Shown here: positions 48,421 to 57,394 of the stretch, one piece after another
Numbering within the stretch: position 1 is the stretch's first letter
Layout of the letters: every line of letters starts with the position of its first letter
From: Pandoraea capi
Lineage (GTDB): Bacteria; Pseudomonadota; Gammaproteobacteria; Burkholderiales; Burkholderiaceae
NCBI RefSeq assembly: GCF_902459735.1
Contig: NZ_CABPRV010000006.1
Coordinates: 1 to 64,000 of the forward strand
Direction: 5' to 3'
DNA length: 64,000 nucleotides
Translations under genes and position numbers: made by a program
Notes under the pieces: model-generated
What the model saw: the letters and a program-made list of their open reading frames with translations, nothing else
The model's database searches: none
Told to the model about the DNA's origin: nothing

Positions 48421-48685
48421 GTGCTGTCTCGTCCCCTGTGATCGTTCTGCTGCGAAGTGTTGGCGTGCGTTGGCGTGCGCTTGCGTGAGTCCCTGCGGGT
48501 ATGGCCAATCTCGCGTCCGCCGCACCGTCCGTTGGCATTCGACGGTGAGGCTCGCCGGCACTGTGCAGCCCTCCCGGCGCCGGACGCGGATTGTTCCTTG
48601 CCGCGCGCGGCATCGTCGTTCGACGAAACCGCGCGCCTTGTTGCATTACTACATGACTGCGTAAGTTGCGACGTTCGTCGCGTCC

Positions 48686-51544
48686 TCAGTTCGGGCTGGC
48701 TTCCGTCTGCGCGTGACCGAGGAAGGCTTCCTGCTGGCGATTGAAGTCCGAGTACTGACGCTGCCATTCCGAAGGCTGTGCCACCGGCGACACCTGAACG
48801 GCCGTCACCTTGTACTCGGGGCAGTTCGTCGCCCAGTCCGAGTTGTCCGTGGTGATGACGTTCGCCCCCGATTCCGGGAAGTGGAACGTCGTGTACACCA
48901 CGCCCGGCTGCATACGGTCGCTCACGATCGCGCGCAACACCGTCTCGCCCGCACGGCTCTGGATGCCGACCCAGTCGCCGTCCTTGATCCCGCGTTCTTC
49001 GGCGTCGTGCGGATGGAGTTCGAGACGGTCTTCGCTGTGCCAGTGGTTGTTGTCCGTACGACGCGTTTGCGCACCGACGTTGTACTGCGACAGGATCCGC
49101 CCGGTCGTGAGGATGAGCGGGAAGCGGCGCGTGACCTTCTCGTCCGTCGGCACGTACTGTGTGATGAGGAACTTGCCCTTGCCGCGCACGAACTCGTCGA
49201 TATGCATGACGGGCGTGCCGTCCGGCGCGTCATCGTTACACGGCCATTGCACGCTGCCTACGCGATCGAGCTTTTCGTAGCTTACGCCCGTGAACGTCGG
49301 CGTGAGACGTGCGATCTCGTCCATGATTTCCGACGGGTGGGAGTAGTTCATCTCGTAGCCCAGACGCTTCGCGAGCTGGATCGTGACTTCCCAGTCGGCG
49401 TAACCGGCGCGCGGCGGCATGACCTGACGCACGCGCGAGATACGGCGCTCGGCGTTGGTGAACGTGCCGTCCTTCTCCAGGAACGACGAACCCGGCAGCA
49501 GCACGTGGGCATACTTCGCAGTTTCGTTCAGGAAGATGTCCTGCACGACGATGCACTCCATCTGCTCAAGCGCATGCGTGACGTGTTGCGTGTTCGGGTC
49601 CGACTGCACGATGTCTTCGCCCTGGCAGTACAGGCCCATGAAGGTGCCTGCGAGTGCGGCGTCGAACATGTTCGGAATGCGCAGGCCCGGTTCGGCTTGC
49701 AATTCGACGCCCCATTCGGCTTCGAACAGCGCACGTGCGCTCGAATCCGACACGTGACGGTAGCCCGGCAGTTCGTGCGGGAAGGCGCCCATGTCGCACG
49801 AGCCCTGCACGTTGTTCTGACCGCGCAGCGGGTTCACGCCTACGCCTTCACGACCGATGTTGCCGGTGACCATCGACAGGTTGGCGATGCCGATCACCGT
49901 CGTCGAGCCTTGTGCGTGTTCCGTGACACCCAGGCCGTAGTAAATCGCTGCGTTACCGCCGGTGGCGTACAGACGTGCGGCACCGCGCACGAGATGCGCC
50001 GGCACGCCGGTCTGGGCTTGCGTGGCTTCCGGCGAGTTCTCGGCGCGCGAGATGAAGTCGCGCCATTGCTGGAAGGCACGGTCTTCGCAACGCTCGGCGA
50101 TGAAGTCGTCGGCCATCAGGCCTTCGGTGACGATCACGTGCGCCAGCGCGTTGACCATGGCGACGTTCGTGCCCGGGCGCAGTTGCAGGTGATACTCGGC
50201 CTGGATGTGCGGGCTCTTGACCAGATCGATACGGCGCGGGTCGATCACGATCAGCTTTGCGCCTTCGCGCAGACGCTTCTTCATGCGCGAGCCGAACACC
50301 GGGTGACCATCGGTCGGGTTCGCACCCATCACGAGAATCACGTCGGAATGCTCGACCGACTTGAACGTCTGCGTACCGGCCGATTCGCCAAGCGTGGCCT
50401 TCAGACCGTAGCCGGTCGGCGAGTGGCAGACGCGGGCGCAGGTGTCGACGTTGTTGTTGCCGAACGCGGCGCGCACCAGCTTCTGCACGAGGTAGTCTTC
50501 TTCGTTCGTGCAACGCGACGACACGAGGCCGCCGATGGAGTCACGTCCGTACTTGGCCTGAATGCGCTTGAATTCCGATGCTGCGTAATCGAGCGCTTCG
50601 TCCCACGACACTTCCTGCCACGGATCGGTGATCTTCTTGCGGATCTTGGGCGTGAGAATGCGGTCCTTGTGCGTGGCGTAGCCCCAGGCGAAGCGGCCCT
50701 TCACGCAGGCATGGCCTTCGTTGGCCTGACCGTCCTTGTGCGGCACCATGCGCACGACTTCGTTGCCCTTCATCTCCGCCTTGAACGAGCAGCCCACGCC
50801 GCAATAGGCGCAGGTGGTGATCTTGGCGTGCTCGGCCTGACCGAGATGGATCACCGACTTTTCCTGCAACGTCGCGGTCGGGCAGGCGGCCACGCAGGCG
50901 CCGCACGATACGCATTCCGAATCCATGAACGGCTGGTCCTGACCCGGTGAGACGCGCGCTTCGAAGCCACGACCCGAGATCGTCAGCGCGAACGTGCCCT
51001 GGGTTTCCTCGCAGGCGCGCACGCAGCGGTTACAGACGATGCACTTCGAGGCGTCGTAGGTGAAGTAGGGGTTCGACTCGTCCTTCTGGCTGTCGAAGTG
51101 GTTCGCGCCGTCGAAGCCGTAGCGCACTTCGCGCAGGCCCGTGACGCCGGCCATGTCCTGCAATTCGCAGTCGCCGTTGGCGGCGCACGTGAGGCAGTCG
51201 AGCGGGTGGTCGGAGATGTAGAGCTCCATCACGCCCTTGCGCAGTTCCTGGAGCTTCGGCGATTGCGTGCGCACCTTCATGCCGGGTTCGACCGGCGTGG
51301 TGCACGACGCGGGGAAGCCGCGACGGCCTTCGATTTCAACCAGACACAGACGGCACGAGCCGAACGGCTCCAGCGAGTCGGTCGCGCACAGCTTGGGGAC
51401 GTTCACGCCGCCTTCGGACGCTGCGCGCATGATCGACGTGCCGGCAGGCACGGTGATCTGTTCGCCGTCGATCTCCAGCGTGACTTCCTTGGTCGATTCG
51501 CGGCGCGGGGTGCCGTAATCCTTTTCAAACATCGGATCCATCAT
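48686..51544 (-). CDS. fdsA: NAD-dependent formate dehydrogenase alpha subunit (molybdenum)
   Basis: A catalytic subunit of 952 residues. The N-terminus binds iron-sulfur clusters: a 2Fe-2S domain (VPKLCATDSLEPFGSCRLCL), a His/Cys cluster near SDHPLDCLTCAANGDCELQD, and two 4Fe-4S clusters (CIVCNRCVRACEETQG; CVSCGACVAACPT). The molybdopterin part starts with CAYCGVGCSF. The molybdenum-ligand Cys is about residue 373 in CARVCHSPTGYG. It oxidises formate to CO2 and passes electrons to FdsB. The ATG at 51544 follows AGGAG; a second ATG is the next codon. In this window formate would come from oxalate. Confidence 0.95.
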   Translation of the reverse strand: MMDPMFEKDYGTPRRESTKEVTLEIDGEQITVPAGTSIMRAASEGGVNVPKLCATDSLEPFGSCRLCLVEIEGRRGFPASCTTPVEPGMKVRTQSPKLQELRKGVMELYISDHPLDCLTCAANGDCELQDMAGVTGLREVRYGFDGANHFDSQKDESNPYFTYDASKCIVCNRCVRACEETQGTFALTISGRGFEARVSPGQDQPFMDSECVSCGACVAACPTATLQEKSVIHLGQAEHAKITTCAYCGVGCSFKAEMKGNEVVRMVPHKDGQANEGHACVKGRFAWGYATHKDRILTPKIRKKITDPWQEVSWDEALDYAASEFKRIQAKYGRDSIGGLVSSRCTNEEDYLVQKLVRAAFGNNNVDTCARVCHSPTGYGLKATLGESAGTQTFKSVEHSDVILVMGANPTDGHPVFGSRMKKRLREGAKLIVIDPRRIDLVKSPHIQAEYHLQLRPGTNVAMVNALAHVIVTEGLMADDFIAERCEDRAFQQWRDFISRAENSPEATQAQTGVPAHLVRGAARLYATGGNAAIYYGLGVTEHAQGSTTVIGIANLSMVTGNIGREGVGVNPLRGQNNVQGSCDMGAFPHELPGYRHVSDSSARALFEAEWGVELQAEPGLRIPNMFDAALAGTFMGLYCQGEDIVQSDPNTQHVTHALEQMECIVVQDIFLNETAKYAHVLLPGSSFLEKDGTFTNAERRISRVRQVMPPRAGYADWEVTIQLAKRLGYEMNYSHPSEIMDEIARLTPTFTGVSYEKLDRVGSVQWPCNDDAPDGTPVMHIDEFVRGKGKFLITQYVPTDEKVTRRFPLILTTGRILSQYNVGAQTRRTDNNHWHSEDRLELHPHDAEERGIKDGDWVGIQSRAGETVLRAIVSDRMQPGVVYTTFHFPESGANVITTDNSDWATNCPEYKVTAVQVSPVAQPSEWQRQYSDFNRQQEAFLGHAQTEASPN

Positions 51545-51557
51545 GATCGGGGGTCTC

Positions 51558-53144
51558 CTAGGCGGCCTTGGTCGGCAGGTTCGACGATTCGGCCGCGCCG
51601 AAGTCTTCTGGGAAATGGTTCAGCGCAGACAGCACGGGGTAGGGCGTCATGCCGCCCATGGCGCACAGCGAGCCGTTGAGCATCGTGTCGCACAGGTCGC
51701 GCAGCAGCTTGATCTGCTTGGGACGGTCGCGACCGTCGATGATCTTGTCCATCACTTCGACGCCGCGCGTCGAGCCGATGCGGCACGGCGTGCACTTGCC
51801 GCACGATTCGATGGTGCAGAACTCCATCGCGTAGCGGGCGAGTTTGGCGAGATCGACGGTGTCGTCGTGCGCCACGATGCCGCCGTGACCGAGCACGGCC
51901 CAGTGCGCAGCGAACGCTTCGTAGTCGAGCGGCGTGTCCCACTGCGATTCGGGCAGATAGGAGCCGAGCGGGCCGCCGACCTGCACCGCGCGCAGCGGGC
52001 GTCCGGTGATGGCGCCGCCGCCGTAGTCGTACAGGATTTCGCGCAGCGTTACGCCGAAAGCCTTCTCGATGAGGCCGCCGTATTTGATGTTGCCTGCGAG
52101 CTGGATGGGCAGCGTGCCGCGCGAGCGGCCCATGCCGAAGTTCTTATAAAAGTCGGCGCCGCGATCCATGATGATCGGCACCGACGCCAGCGAGATCACG
52201 TTGTTGATGACCGTCGGCAAGCCGAAGAGGCCTTCGATCGCGGGCAGCGGCGGCTTGGCGCGCACCACACCGCGCTTGCCTTCGAGACTCTCGAGCAGCG
52301 CCGTTTCTTCGCCGCAGACGTACGCGCCAGCGGCCTTGCGCACTTCGAGGTGGAAGGTCTTGCCCGAGCCGAGAATGTCCTCGCCGAGATAGCCGGCCTT
52401 GTTGGCGTTGACGATCGCTTCGTTCAGCACGTCGATCGAGTGCGGATACTCGCTGCGCACGTAGATATAGCCGCGCGTCGCACCCACGGCGACACCGGCA
52501 ATCGTCATGCCTTCCACGAGTACGAGCGGATCGCCTTCCATCAACATGCGGTCGGCGAAGGTGCCCGAATCGCCTTCGTCGGCGTTGCAGACGATGTACT
52601 TCTGCGCGGCCGGCGTGTTCAGCACCGTCTTCCATTTGATGCCGGTCGGGAACGCTGCACCGCCGCGACCGCGCAGGCCGGAGTCGGTGACTTGCGTGAC
52701 GATGGCCGCGCCGTCCAGTGCGAGCGCGTTGCGCAGACCGCGATAGCCGTCGTGCGCGACGTAGTCGTCGACCGAGACGGGATCGGTGATGCCCACGCGG
52801 GCGAACGTCAGACGTTCCTGCTTCTTGAAGTACGGAATCTCTTCGGTCAGGCCAAGGGCGAGCGGATGATCGCCGCCAGCGGTGACGTTGGCGTCGAACA
52901 GGCTGGCGACATCATCGACCTCGACCGGACCGTAAGCGACACGACCGGCGGGCGTGACGACTTCGAGCAGCGGTTCGAGCCAGAGCATGCCGCGCGTGCC
53001 GTTGCGCACCAGCTCGATGTCGATGCCGCGCTCGGCGGCTTGTGCCGTGATGGCTTCGGCGACTTCGTCGGCGCCCAGCGCGAGGGCGGCGGAGTCACGC
53101 GGCAGATAGAGGCGCACCTTGCTGGCGTTCGGGGACTGGCTCAT
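51558..53144 (-). CDS. fdsB: NAD-dependent formate dehydrogenase beta subunit (diaphorase)
   Basis: A 528-residue NuoF-like subunit. An N-terminal thioredoxin-like segment is followed by the FMN/NAD-binding domain (SGLRGRGGAAFPTGIKWKTV, CNADEGDSGTFADRMLM, GAYVCGEETALLESLEGKRG) and the C-terminal 4Fe-4S cluster (ESCGKCTPCRIGSTRGVEVM). It reduces NAD with electrons from FdsA. The ATG at 53144 overlaps the fdsG stop by 4 bases, so it is translationally coupled; the upstream frame belongs to fdsG shadow. Confidence 0.95.
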   Translation of the reverse strand: MSQSPNASKVRLYLPRDSAALALGADEVAEAITAQAAERGIDIELVRNGTRGMLWLEPLLEVVTPAGRVAYGPVEVDDVASLFDANVTAGGDHPLALGLTEEIPYFKKQERLTFARVGITDPVSVDDYVAHDGYRGLRNALALDGAAIVTQVTDSGLRGRGGAAFPTGIKWKTVLNTPAAQKYIVCNADEGDSGTFADRMLMEGDPLVLVEGMTIAGVAVGATRGYIYVRSEYPHSIDVLNEAIVNANKAGYLGEDILGSGKTFHLEVRKAAGAYVCGEETALLESLEGKRGVVRAKPPLPAIEGLFGLPTVINNVISLASVPIIMDRGADFYKNFGMGRSRGTLPIQLAGNIKYGGLIEKAFGVTLREILYDYGGGAITGRPLRAVQVGGPLGSYLPESQWDTPLDYEAFAAHWAVLGHGGIVAHDDTVDLAKLARYAMEFCTIESCGKCTPCRIGSTRGVEVMDKIIDGRDRPKQIKLLRDLCDTMLNGSLCAMGGMTPYPVLSALNHFPEDFGAAESSNLPTKAA

Positions 53145-53608
53145 ACGGCATCCTTGGCGCGGGCGACCAGACGGTCGAATTTCTCGGGGGTGACGCGCGC
53201 GTGCAGCTTGTCGTCGATGGTGATGGCGGGGGAGGTGGCGCACTGCCCGAGGCAAAACACGGGTTCGAGTGCGACATCGCCGCTGTGGCTGTGCATCGCG
53301 CAACCCAGCACGCGCTCGGCGTGAGCCACGAGTGCATCGGCGCCCATGCTCTGACACGCCTCGGCGCGACAGATCTGAACGACGTGTCGCGGCGGCGGGC
53401 TGGTGCGGAAGTGGTGATAGAACGTGATCACGCCATGCACTTCGGCGCGAGACAGGTTGAGGGCGTTGGCGATGACGGACACGGCATCCGGGGGAACGTA
53501 GCCGAAAGCTTCCTGAACGTCATGGAAGATCGGCAGAAGGGGGCCTTCCTGAGCTGCATGAGCGTCCAGAATCGCTTGCACCGTCGCGATGGAAAAAGCC
53601 TCGCGCAT
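53141..53608 (-). CDS. fdsG: NAD-dependent formate dehydrogenase gamma subunit
   Basis: A 155-residue NuoE-like subunit with a thioredoxin-fold 2Fe-2S domain. The four ligand Cys are in QICRAEACQSMGA and FCLGQCATSPA. The helical part (ILPIFHDVQEAFGYVPPDAV-like LLPIFHDVQEAFGYVPPDAV and GVITFYHHFRTSPPPRHVVQ) is typical. First gene of the fdsG-B-A-D operon. The ATG at 53608 follows a GGAG site (minus strand). A copy of the shared regulon motif lies 243 bases upstream. Confidence 0.95.
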   Translation of the reverse strand: MREAFSIATVQAILDAHAAQEGPLLPIFHDVQEAFGYVPPDAVSVIANALNLSRAEVHGVITFYHHFRTSPPPRHVVQICRAEACQSMGADALVAHAERVLGCAMHSHSGDVALEPVFCLGQCATSPAITIDDKLHARVTPEKFDRLVARAKDAV

Positions 53609-54015
53609 GGCTGATGTCTCCTGTTTGGTGCACTGAGGGGAACCGCGCACCTGAGGGTGGTTATATGTTCTTTTCCTGCCCCGGGGCGAGAGACCCATTG
53701 GTCGCATGCGGCGACGCTGCTCGGGTCTAGCGATCAGCGCGACGCCGCATGAACGTGCGACACATAGCCCCCACCATATGTCGCACGGGCTCGGCCTCTC
53801 GCCCGTTGCTTACTTCGTCAACCTTCGGTCAGTATGTGAAACACGATATATCATATACGGTATACGTGCAATAGCTCGGCAAGCGGATTTGCAGGATCGT
53901 TTACCCGGAGTTCCGGGAGGGAGAAATACGCGGGGAAAGGCGATGCGCGACAGGGGATGGCGACGGTGCAAACGTCACGCCGCAGAGGCGTGCGAACGCG
54001 TGGGGCGAGCCAAAG
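53609..54015. other. Upstream region of the fds operon
   Basis: About 400 bases with no gene. It carries the regulon motif at 53851-53866 in an AT-rich patch. I could not fix the fds promoter itself; the distance from the motif to fdsG implies a leader of about 200 bases or a promoter I cannot see. Confidence 0.4.
53851..53866. promoter_or_regulatory. Regulon motif A (upstream of fds operon)
   Basis: Read on the minus strand: CGTATACCGTATATGA. It shares the core ATAYCGTAT with four other sites at 55147, 56872, 57374 and 63253. It lies 243 bases before fdsG in an AT-rich island. Likely a GntR-family operator. Confidence 0.5.
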
Positions 54016-54053
54016 AAAAAAGCCAGCGACCGTGAGGTGTCGCTGGCTTTTTT
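54016..54053 (-). terminator. Terminator after the GntR gene (bidirectional)
   Basis: A perfect 15-bp stem (54016-54030 with 54039-54053), of which 6 bp are A-T, gives A-tract plus T-tract on both strands. It closes the small protein-GntR transcript 48 bases after its stop and would also block rightward transcription from the fds upstream region. Confidence 0.85.
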
Positions 54054-54100
54054 ACGCGGCGCGCAGGTGTGCCGGTTGAGCGCTCAGAGCGGTCAGTCGC

Positions 54101-54814
54101 TTATTCGAGGAAGTCGCAGTGTTCTTCGACGAAGGCGGCCAGCCCGAGGGTGTGGTCCCGCGCGAGCTTCTCGGCGAGTTCCGTATCGCGCTTTTCGAGC
54201 GCGGTGATGATCTTCAGGTGATCGACGATCGAGCGCGCTGCCCGGTCGTTCTGAGCGATCGTCACCTTGCGGATGGCGCGCACGTGAATGAACAGGTTCT
54301 TGATCGTGTTGGCGATCGCTTGCGAGCCGCCGAGATTGATCAGTGCCTGGTGGAAGTCGATGTTCGCGTCCGAATACTCTTCGATGTGATCGGTCGGCGG
54401 CGCATTGACGAACTCGTCGAACAGATGACGCAGCTTGGCGATCTCTTCGTCGCTCGCATTCAGCGTGGCCAGACGCGCGGACATCCCTTCGAGGGCGGCC
54501 CACATCTGAATCATCTCCACGATTTCGCGCCTGGTCTTGCGGATGATAAAGATGCCCCGGCGTGGCACCGTGCGGAGAAAACCTTCTTGTTCCAGCAAGG
54601 TCATGGCTTCGCGAATCGGGGTGCGTGAAACGCCAAGCACCTGGATGAGCTGGCGCTCATCCAGGCGAATTTCTTCCTTCTGGTTATAGATGTCCGCGTC
54701 GGCGATGGCTTTTTTCAGCAGCGCATACGCCTGATTACGAAAACTCGTAGTGGTGTCGATCGGCTCCAGTGCGAGTGGCGTCACGCGCACCGGAGTTGGG
54801 GTGATCAGGGACAT
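54101..54814 (-). CDS. GntR-family (FCD/FadR-type) regulator of the oxalate cluster
   Basis: A 237-residue repressor-type regulator. The winged helix spans about residues 25-95 (LDERQLIQVLGVSRTPIREA, LLEQEGFLRTVPRRGIFII). The C-terminal FCD ligand domain has the metal-site pattern Asp and His in DANIDFHQALI, then His in FIHVRAIRKV and in VDHLKIITAL. It is co-transcribed with a small membrane protein gene (29-base gap) whose promoter region has a copy of the shared motif, so it may control itself. Position and motif distribution make it the best candidate regulator of oxalate and formate genes; this is inference. Confidence 0.88.
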   Translation of the reverse strand: MSLITPTPVRVTPLALEPIDTTTSFRNQAYALLKKAIADADIYNQKEEIRLDERQLIQVLGVSRTPIREAMTLLEQEGFLRTVPRRGIFIIRKTRREIVEMIQMWAALEGMSARLATLNASDEEIAKLRHLFDEFVNAPPTDHIEEYSDANIDFHQALINLGGSQAIANTIKNLFIHVRAIRKVTIAQNDRAARSIVDHLKIITALEKRDTELAEKLARDHTLGLAAFVEEHCDFLE

Positions 54815-54843
54815 GCAATAGTCTCCTAGGTATTACGGCCCCT

Positions 54844-55062
54844 TCAGAGGCGCAATGCTTGCTGCCCCACGATGGTGGCCGGCTTCGTGACGAGTTTACC
54901 CGATTCGTTTGCCTGCGTGGTTTCCGCCAGGTAAGCGAAACGGCCATTCGTTTCGGCCTTTTCGAGCATCTTGGCGGGCAGAGCGACGAACAGATGAACC
55001 ATCGCGACACCGGCGGCGAGGGCGGAAGCCAGGGCAAGCAGAGTAAGGGCAGCGACTAACAT
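54844..55062 (-). CDS. Small single-span membrane protein upstream of GntR
   Basis: A 72-residue protein: one N-terminal membrane helix (MLVAALTLLALASALAAGVA) and a 40-residue polar tail. A GGAG site lies 7 bases before the ATG at 55062; the 26-codon longer frame has no site. I do not recognise a family. It is the first gene of the transcript that carries the GntR regulator. Confidence 0.6.
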   Translation of the reverse strand: MLVAALTLLALASALAAGVAMVHLFVALPAKMLEKAETNGRFAYLAETTQANESGKLVTKPATIVGQQALRL

Positions 55063-55146
55063 GGTGAGACTCCAGATAAAAGTTGACGAGTAGTAATGTG
55101 GGGGAGAACTTGCTTTGCATTGTATGTCGCGCCGCAACAAGTCTCA

Positions 55147-55162
55147 AGATATACCACATACC
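55147..55162. promoter_or_regulatory. Regulon motif B (upstream of small protein-GntR)
   Basis: Read on the minus strand: GGTATGTGGTATATCT, the weakest of the five related sites, 85 bases before the small-protein ATG. It suggests autoregulation of the GntR transcript. Confidence 0.4.
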
Positions 55163-55271
55163 GAATATCAAAATTCATCGTTTTTCGGGACGTTCTTCAC
55201 GTCACGCTGCGCTTACACGGCTCGGATTTGTCTCTTTTTCCGATAGTGCTGGGCGGGTCGGATCAGGTCGG

Positions 55272-55433
55272 TTATGGCGATGAACCTCCTCGGAAGCCCG
55301 TCTGGCTTGCAATGATGTGGATTTCGGGACGCCAGGGGCGCACGCAGTTTTCGATGGTTCGGATCACGCTTTCGGGGTGGGGCAAATGCACGTTATTGCG
55401 TTGCCGCGAAACCACATCCGGTAATGCCTGCAT
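55272..55433 (-). CDS. Possible short ORF, function unknown
   Basis: A 53-residue frame from ATG 55433 (MQALPDVVSRQRNNVHLPHP start, ending TGFRGGSSP). Its codons look more like protein than the flanking sequence, and the frame stays open upstream with similar content (RFFAGNTAFVRD) but has no earlier start after a TGA. It may be the remnant of a longer gene or chance. No ribosome site of note. Confidence 0.25.
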   Translation of the reverse strand: MQALPDVVSRQRNNVHLPHPESVIRTIENCVRPWRPEIHIIASQTGFRGGSSP

Positions 55434-55774
55434 GTCCCGGACAAAGGCCGTGTTTCCGGCAAAAAATCGGCCGCGACCGGAGGTCCGGTGGCGGCGCGTG
55501 TGAGCGATTGCAGGGTGCGGTTCGTGTGGGATTTTCCGGTCCCGTCACGTCGCCCTCTATATAAATAGTCAGTGAGTCATCCGGTGAGGCGCGATGATTT
55601 GCGTTGCGCGTCCGGTGTCTCCTGGAAACAACGCCGGCGTCGACCGACGCCGGGAAAAGCAGGCTTGCCTGCGTTGGCGCGATATCACGGGTGATGTTGG
55701 CGATGACCAAAATGCCGAGATACCGCTCACGACGGGCACTGCCGTTTTATGTCGCTTTATGCCGCTTATGCCCC

Positions 55775-56788
55775 TTAAGCCGCCTTGGCCAGACGCTCCT
55801 GCGCCGCTGCGACCGCATCGGGTTTCGTCATGAATTCGCGCTGCTTGATGAGGGCCAGCACGACGTCGAGCGTCGGCGTGGGCACATTGGCCAGCCGGCC
55901 CATCTCCTGCACGACGGACACCAGTGGATCGATTTCCATCGCGCGATCGCGCTCGAGATCCTGAAGCATCGACGTCTTGTGCGCACCGACGGCGCCTGCG
56001 CCATTGATGCGGCGCTCGACATCCACCCGGAAGTGCACGCCGAACTTGTCGCCGATGGTTTTGGCTTCGAGCATCATGGCGCGCGCCACGGCGCGGGTGC
56101 CCGGATCGCTGGCGATGATGTCGAGCGTGCCGTGCGTGAGCGCGGAGATCGGGTTGAAGCAGAGGTTGCCCCACAGCTTGAGCCAGATCTCGTCGCGGAT
56201 GTTTTCGCGAATCGGTGCATCGAGCCCGCCGGCAATCATCATTTGCGAGAGTTTTTCCACGCGCTCGCTGCGCTCGCCGCTGGCTTCGCCGAGCGGGAAC
56301 TTGTTGCCGTAGACGTGCTGGATCACCCCCGGTGCAACGACTTCCGTGGCCGGATAGACCACGCAGCCGATCGCACGCTCGGGGCCGAGTTCGCGCCACT
56401 GACGGCCGCCCGGATCGATGCTTTCGAGCGTCGTGCCCTCGAGCGCGCCACCGTGCTTATAGAAGTACCAGTAGGGAATGCCGTTCACGGCCGTGACCAC
56501 GGCCGTATTCGGACCGATCAGCGGCTGCATTGCGTCGAGGACCGACGGGACCGAGTGTGCCTTGAGCGCGATGATCACGTAATCCTGATGCCCGAGCTCG
56601 CGGGCATCGTCCGTGCAGCGCAGATGAGCGACACGCTCTTCGCCATCGATAAGCAGCTTGAGTCCGTTCTCGCGCATGGCCGCCAGATGCGGTCCGCGCG
56701 CCACCAGACTGACATCGGCTCCGGCGCGCGCGAGTTGCACGCCGAGATAGCCGCCGATGGCGCCAGCGCCATAGATGCAGATCTTCAT
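55775..56788 (-). CDS. Ketopantoate reductase-family protein (2-dehydropantoate 2-reductase)
   Basis: A 337-residue NADPH-dependent reductase. The Rossmann motif GAGAIGGYLG is at residues 7-16, ALKAHSV near 75, NGIPYW near 102, and the catalytic Lys204 with Asn208 and Asn212 sits in IWLKLWGNLCFNPISALTHG. PanE makes pantoate for CoA; many genomes carry paralogues of other function. It is longer than E. coli PanE (303). It is divergent from oxlT and has a regulon motif 84 bases before its start, so it belongs to the oxalate regulon; a role in CoA supply for the CoA-dependent oxalate cycle is possible. Confidence 0.85.
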   Translation of the reverse strand: MKICIYGAGAIGGYLGVQLARAGADVSLVARGPHLAAMRENGLKLLIDGEERVAHLRCTDDARELGHQDYVIIALKAHSVPSVLDAMQPLIGPNTAVVTAVNGIPYWYFYKHGGALEGTTLESIDPGGRQWRELGPERAIGCVVYPATEVVAPGVIQHVYGNKFPLGEASGERSERVEKLSQMMIAGGLDAPIRENIRDEIWLKLWGNLCFNPISALTHGTLDIIASDPGTRAVARAMMLEAKTIGDKFGVHFRVDVERRINGAGAVGAHKTSMLQDLERDRAMEIDPLVSVVQEMGRLANVPTPTLDVVLALIKQREFMTKPDAVAAAQERLAKAA

Positions 56789-57360
56789 GAAGTCTCTCCC
56801 TCCAAAGTGAATCGAAACCTGGGCCTGGTACTGGCCGCTTGTGTTCTCTTTATTCTTCTAATACCAAATGTTGTATATCGTATATCACAAGGAGAATAGC
56901 GCCAAGCCTTGTTGGGGTATTGGGTCTCATGGTTTCCCCGCAGACGCCCGAAAAACGGTGTTTCGCATGTGTGAGCGTTGCGGTGATCAATTGCATTTAT
57001 GAAATGCCCGGCACAGGCCGGCAAACGAATTATTACGGTGTGTTACAGCGGATGCGGTGCGAGAGAGGAGTGCACTTCTTGTGAGAAAAAATAACAGGAA
57101 TATCGCCTTGTGCTCGTTTTAAAAAATCCCAAGGAGCCCGATATAAAAGGCTTGAACGCCTTGTTGGGTAAGGTTCCCGGATCAGGTTAACTCCTTAGTG
57201 TTTTCGCATTGCGTTGTTGCGCCGCTCCGTCCTACAGTTGCGTTACTGTATCTAGCCGCCACTTAGAACAGTGCCTCGCGTGCCGGAGTTGTTGTCGCTG
57301 CAATGGACGAAAACGACTTCGGCACGCGAGGAGGAAAACGAGGACAGCAATAAATTAGTG
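56789..57360. other. Divergent region between KPR gene and oxlT promoter
   Basis: About 570 bases with no gene. It has regulon motif C (56872-56887), and near 57147-57205 two small stem-loops (AAGGC-TTGAAC-GCCTT, and TAAGG facing CCTTA). Purpose of these stems unknown. Confidence 0.4.
56872..56887. promoter_or_regulatory. Regulon motif C (upstream of KPR gene)
   Basis: TGTATATCGTATATCA, with CAA following as in motif E. It lies 84 bases before the KPR start on the opposite strand, in a position to overlap its promoter. Confidence 0.55.
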
Positions 57361-57389
57361 TTGACTTATATCTGATATATCGTATATTT
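57361..57389 (+). promoter_or_regulatory. oxlT promoter overlapped by regulon motif D
   Basis: TTGACT (57361-57366), 16-base spacer, TATATT (57383-57388): a good sigma-70 promoter. Motif D, GATATATCGTATATTT (57374-57389), covers the spacer and the whole -10 box, a layout expected for repression. Transcription would begin near 57395, about 160 bases before the oxlT start. Confidence 0.65.
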
Positions 57390-57394
57390 CGTTC

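Larger units (their letters stand above)
55063..55774. other. Intergenic region, small protein to KPR gene
   Basis: About 710 bases. It contains the regulon motif at 55147-55162 and a possible short ORF at 55272-55433 with coding-like composition on the minus strand. The remainder shows nothing I can support. Confidence 0.4.
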
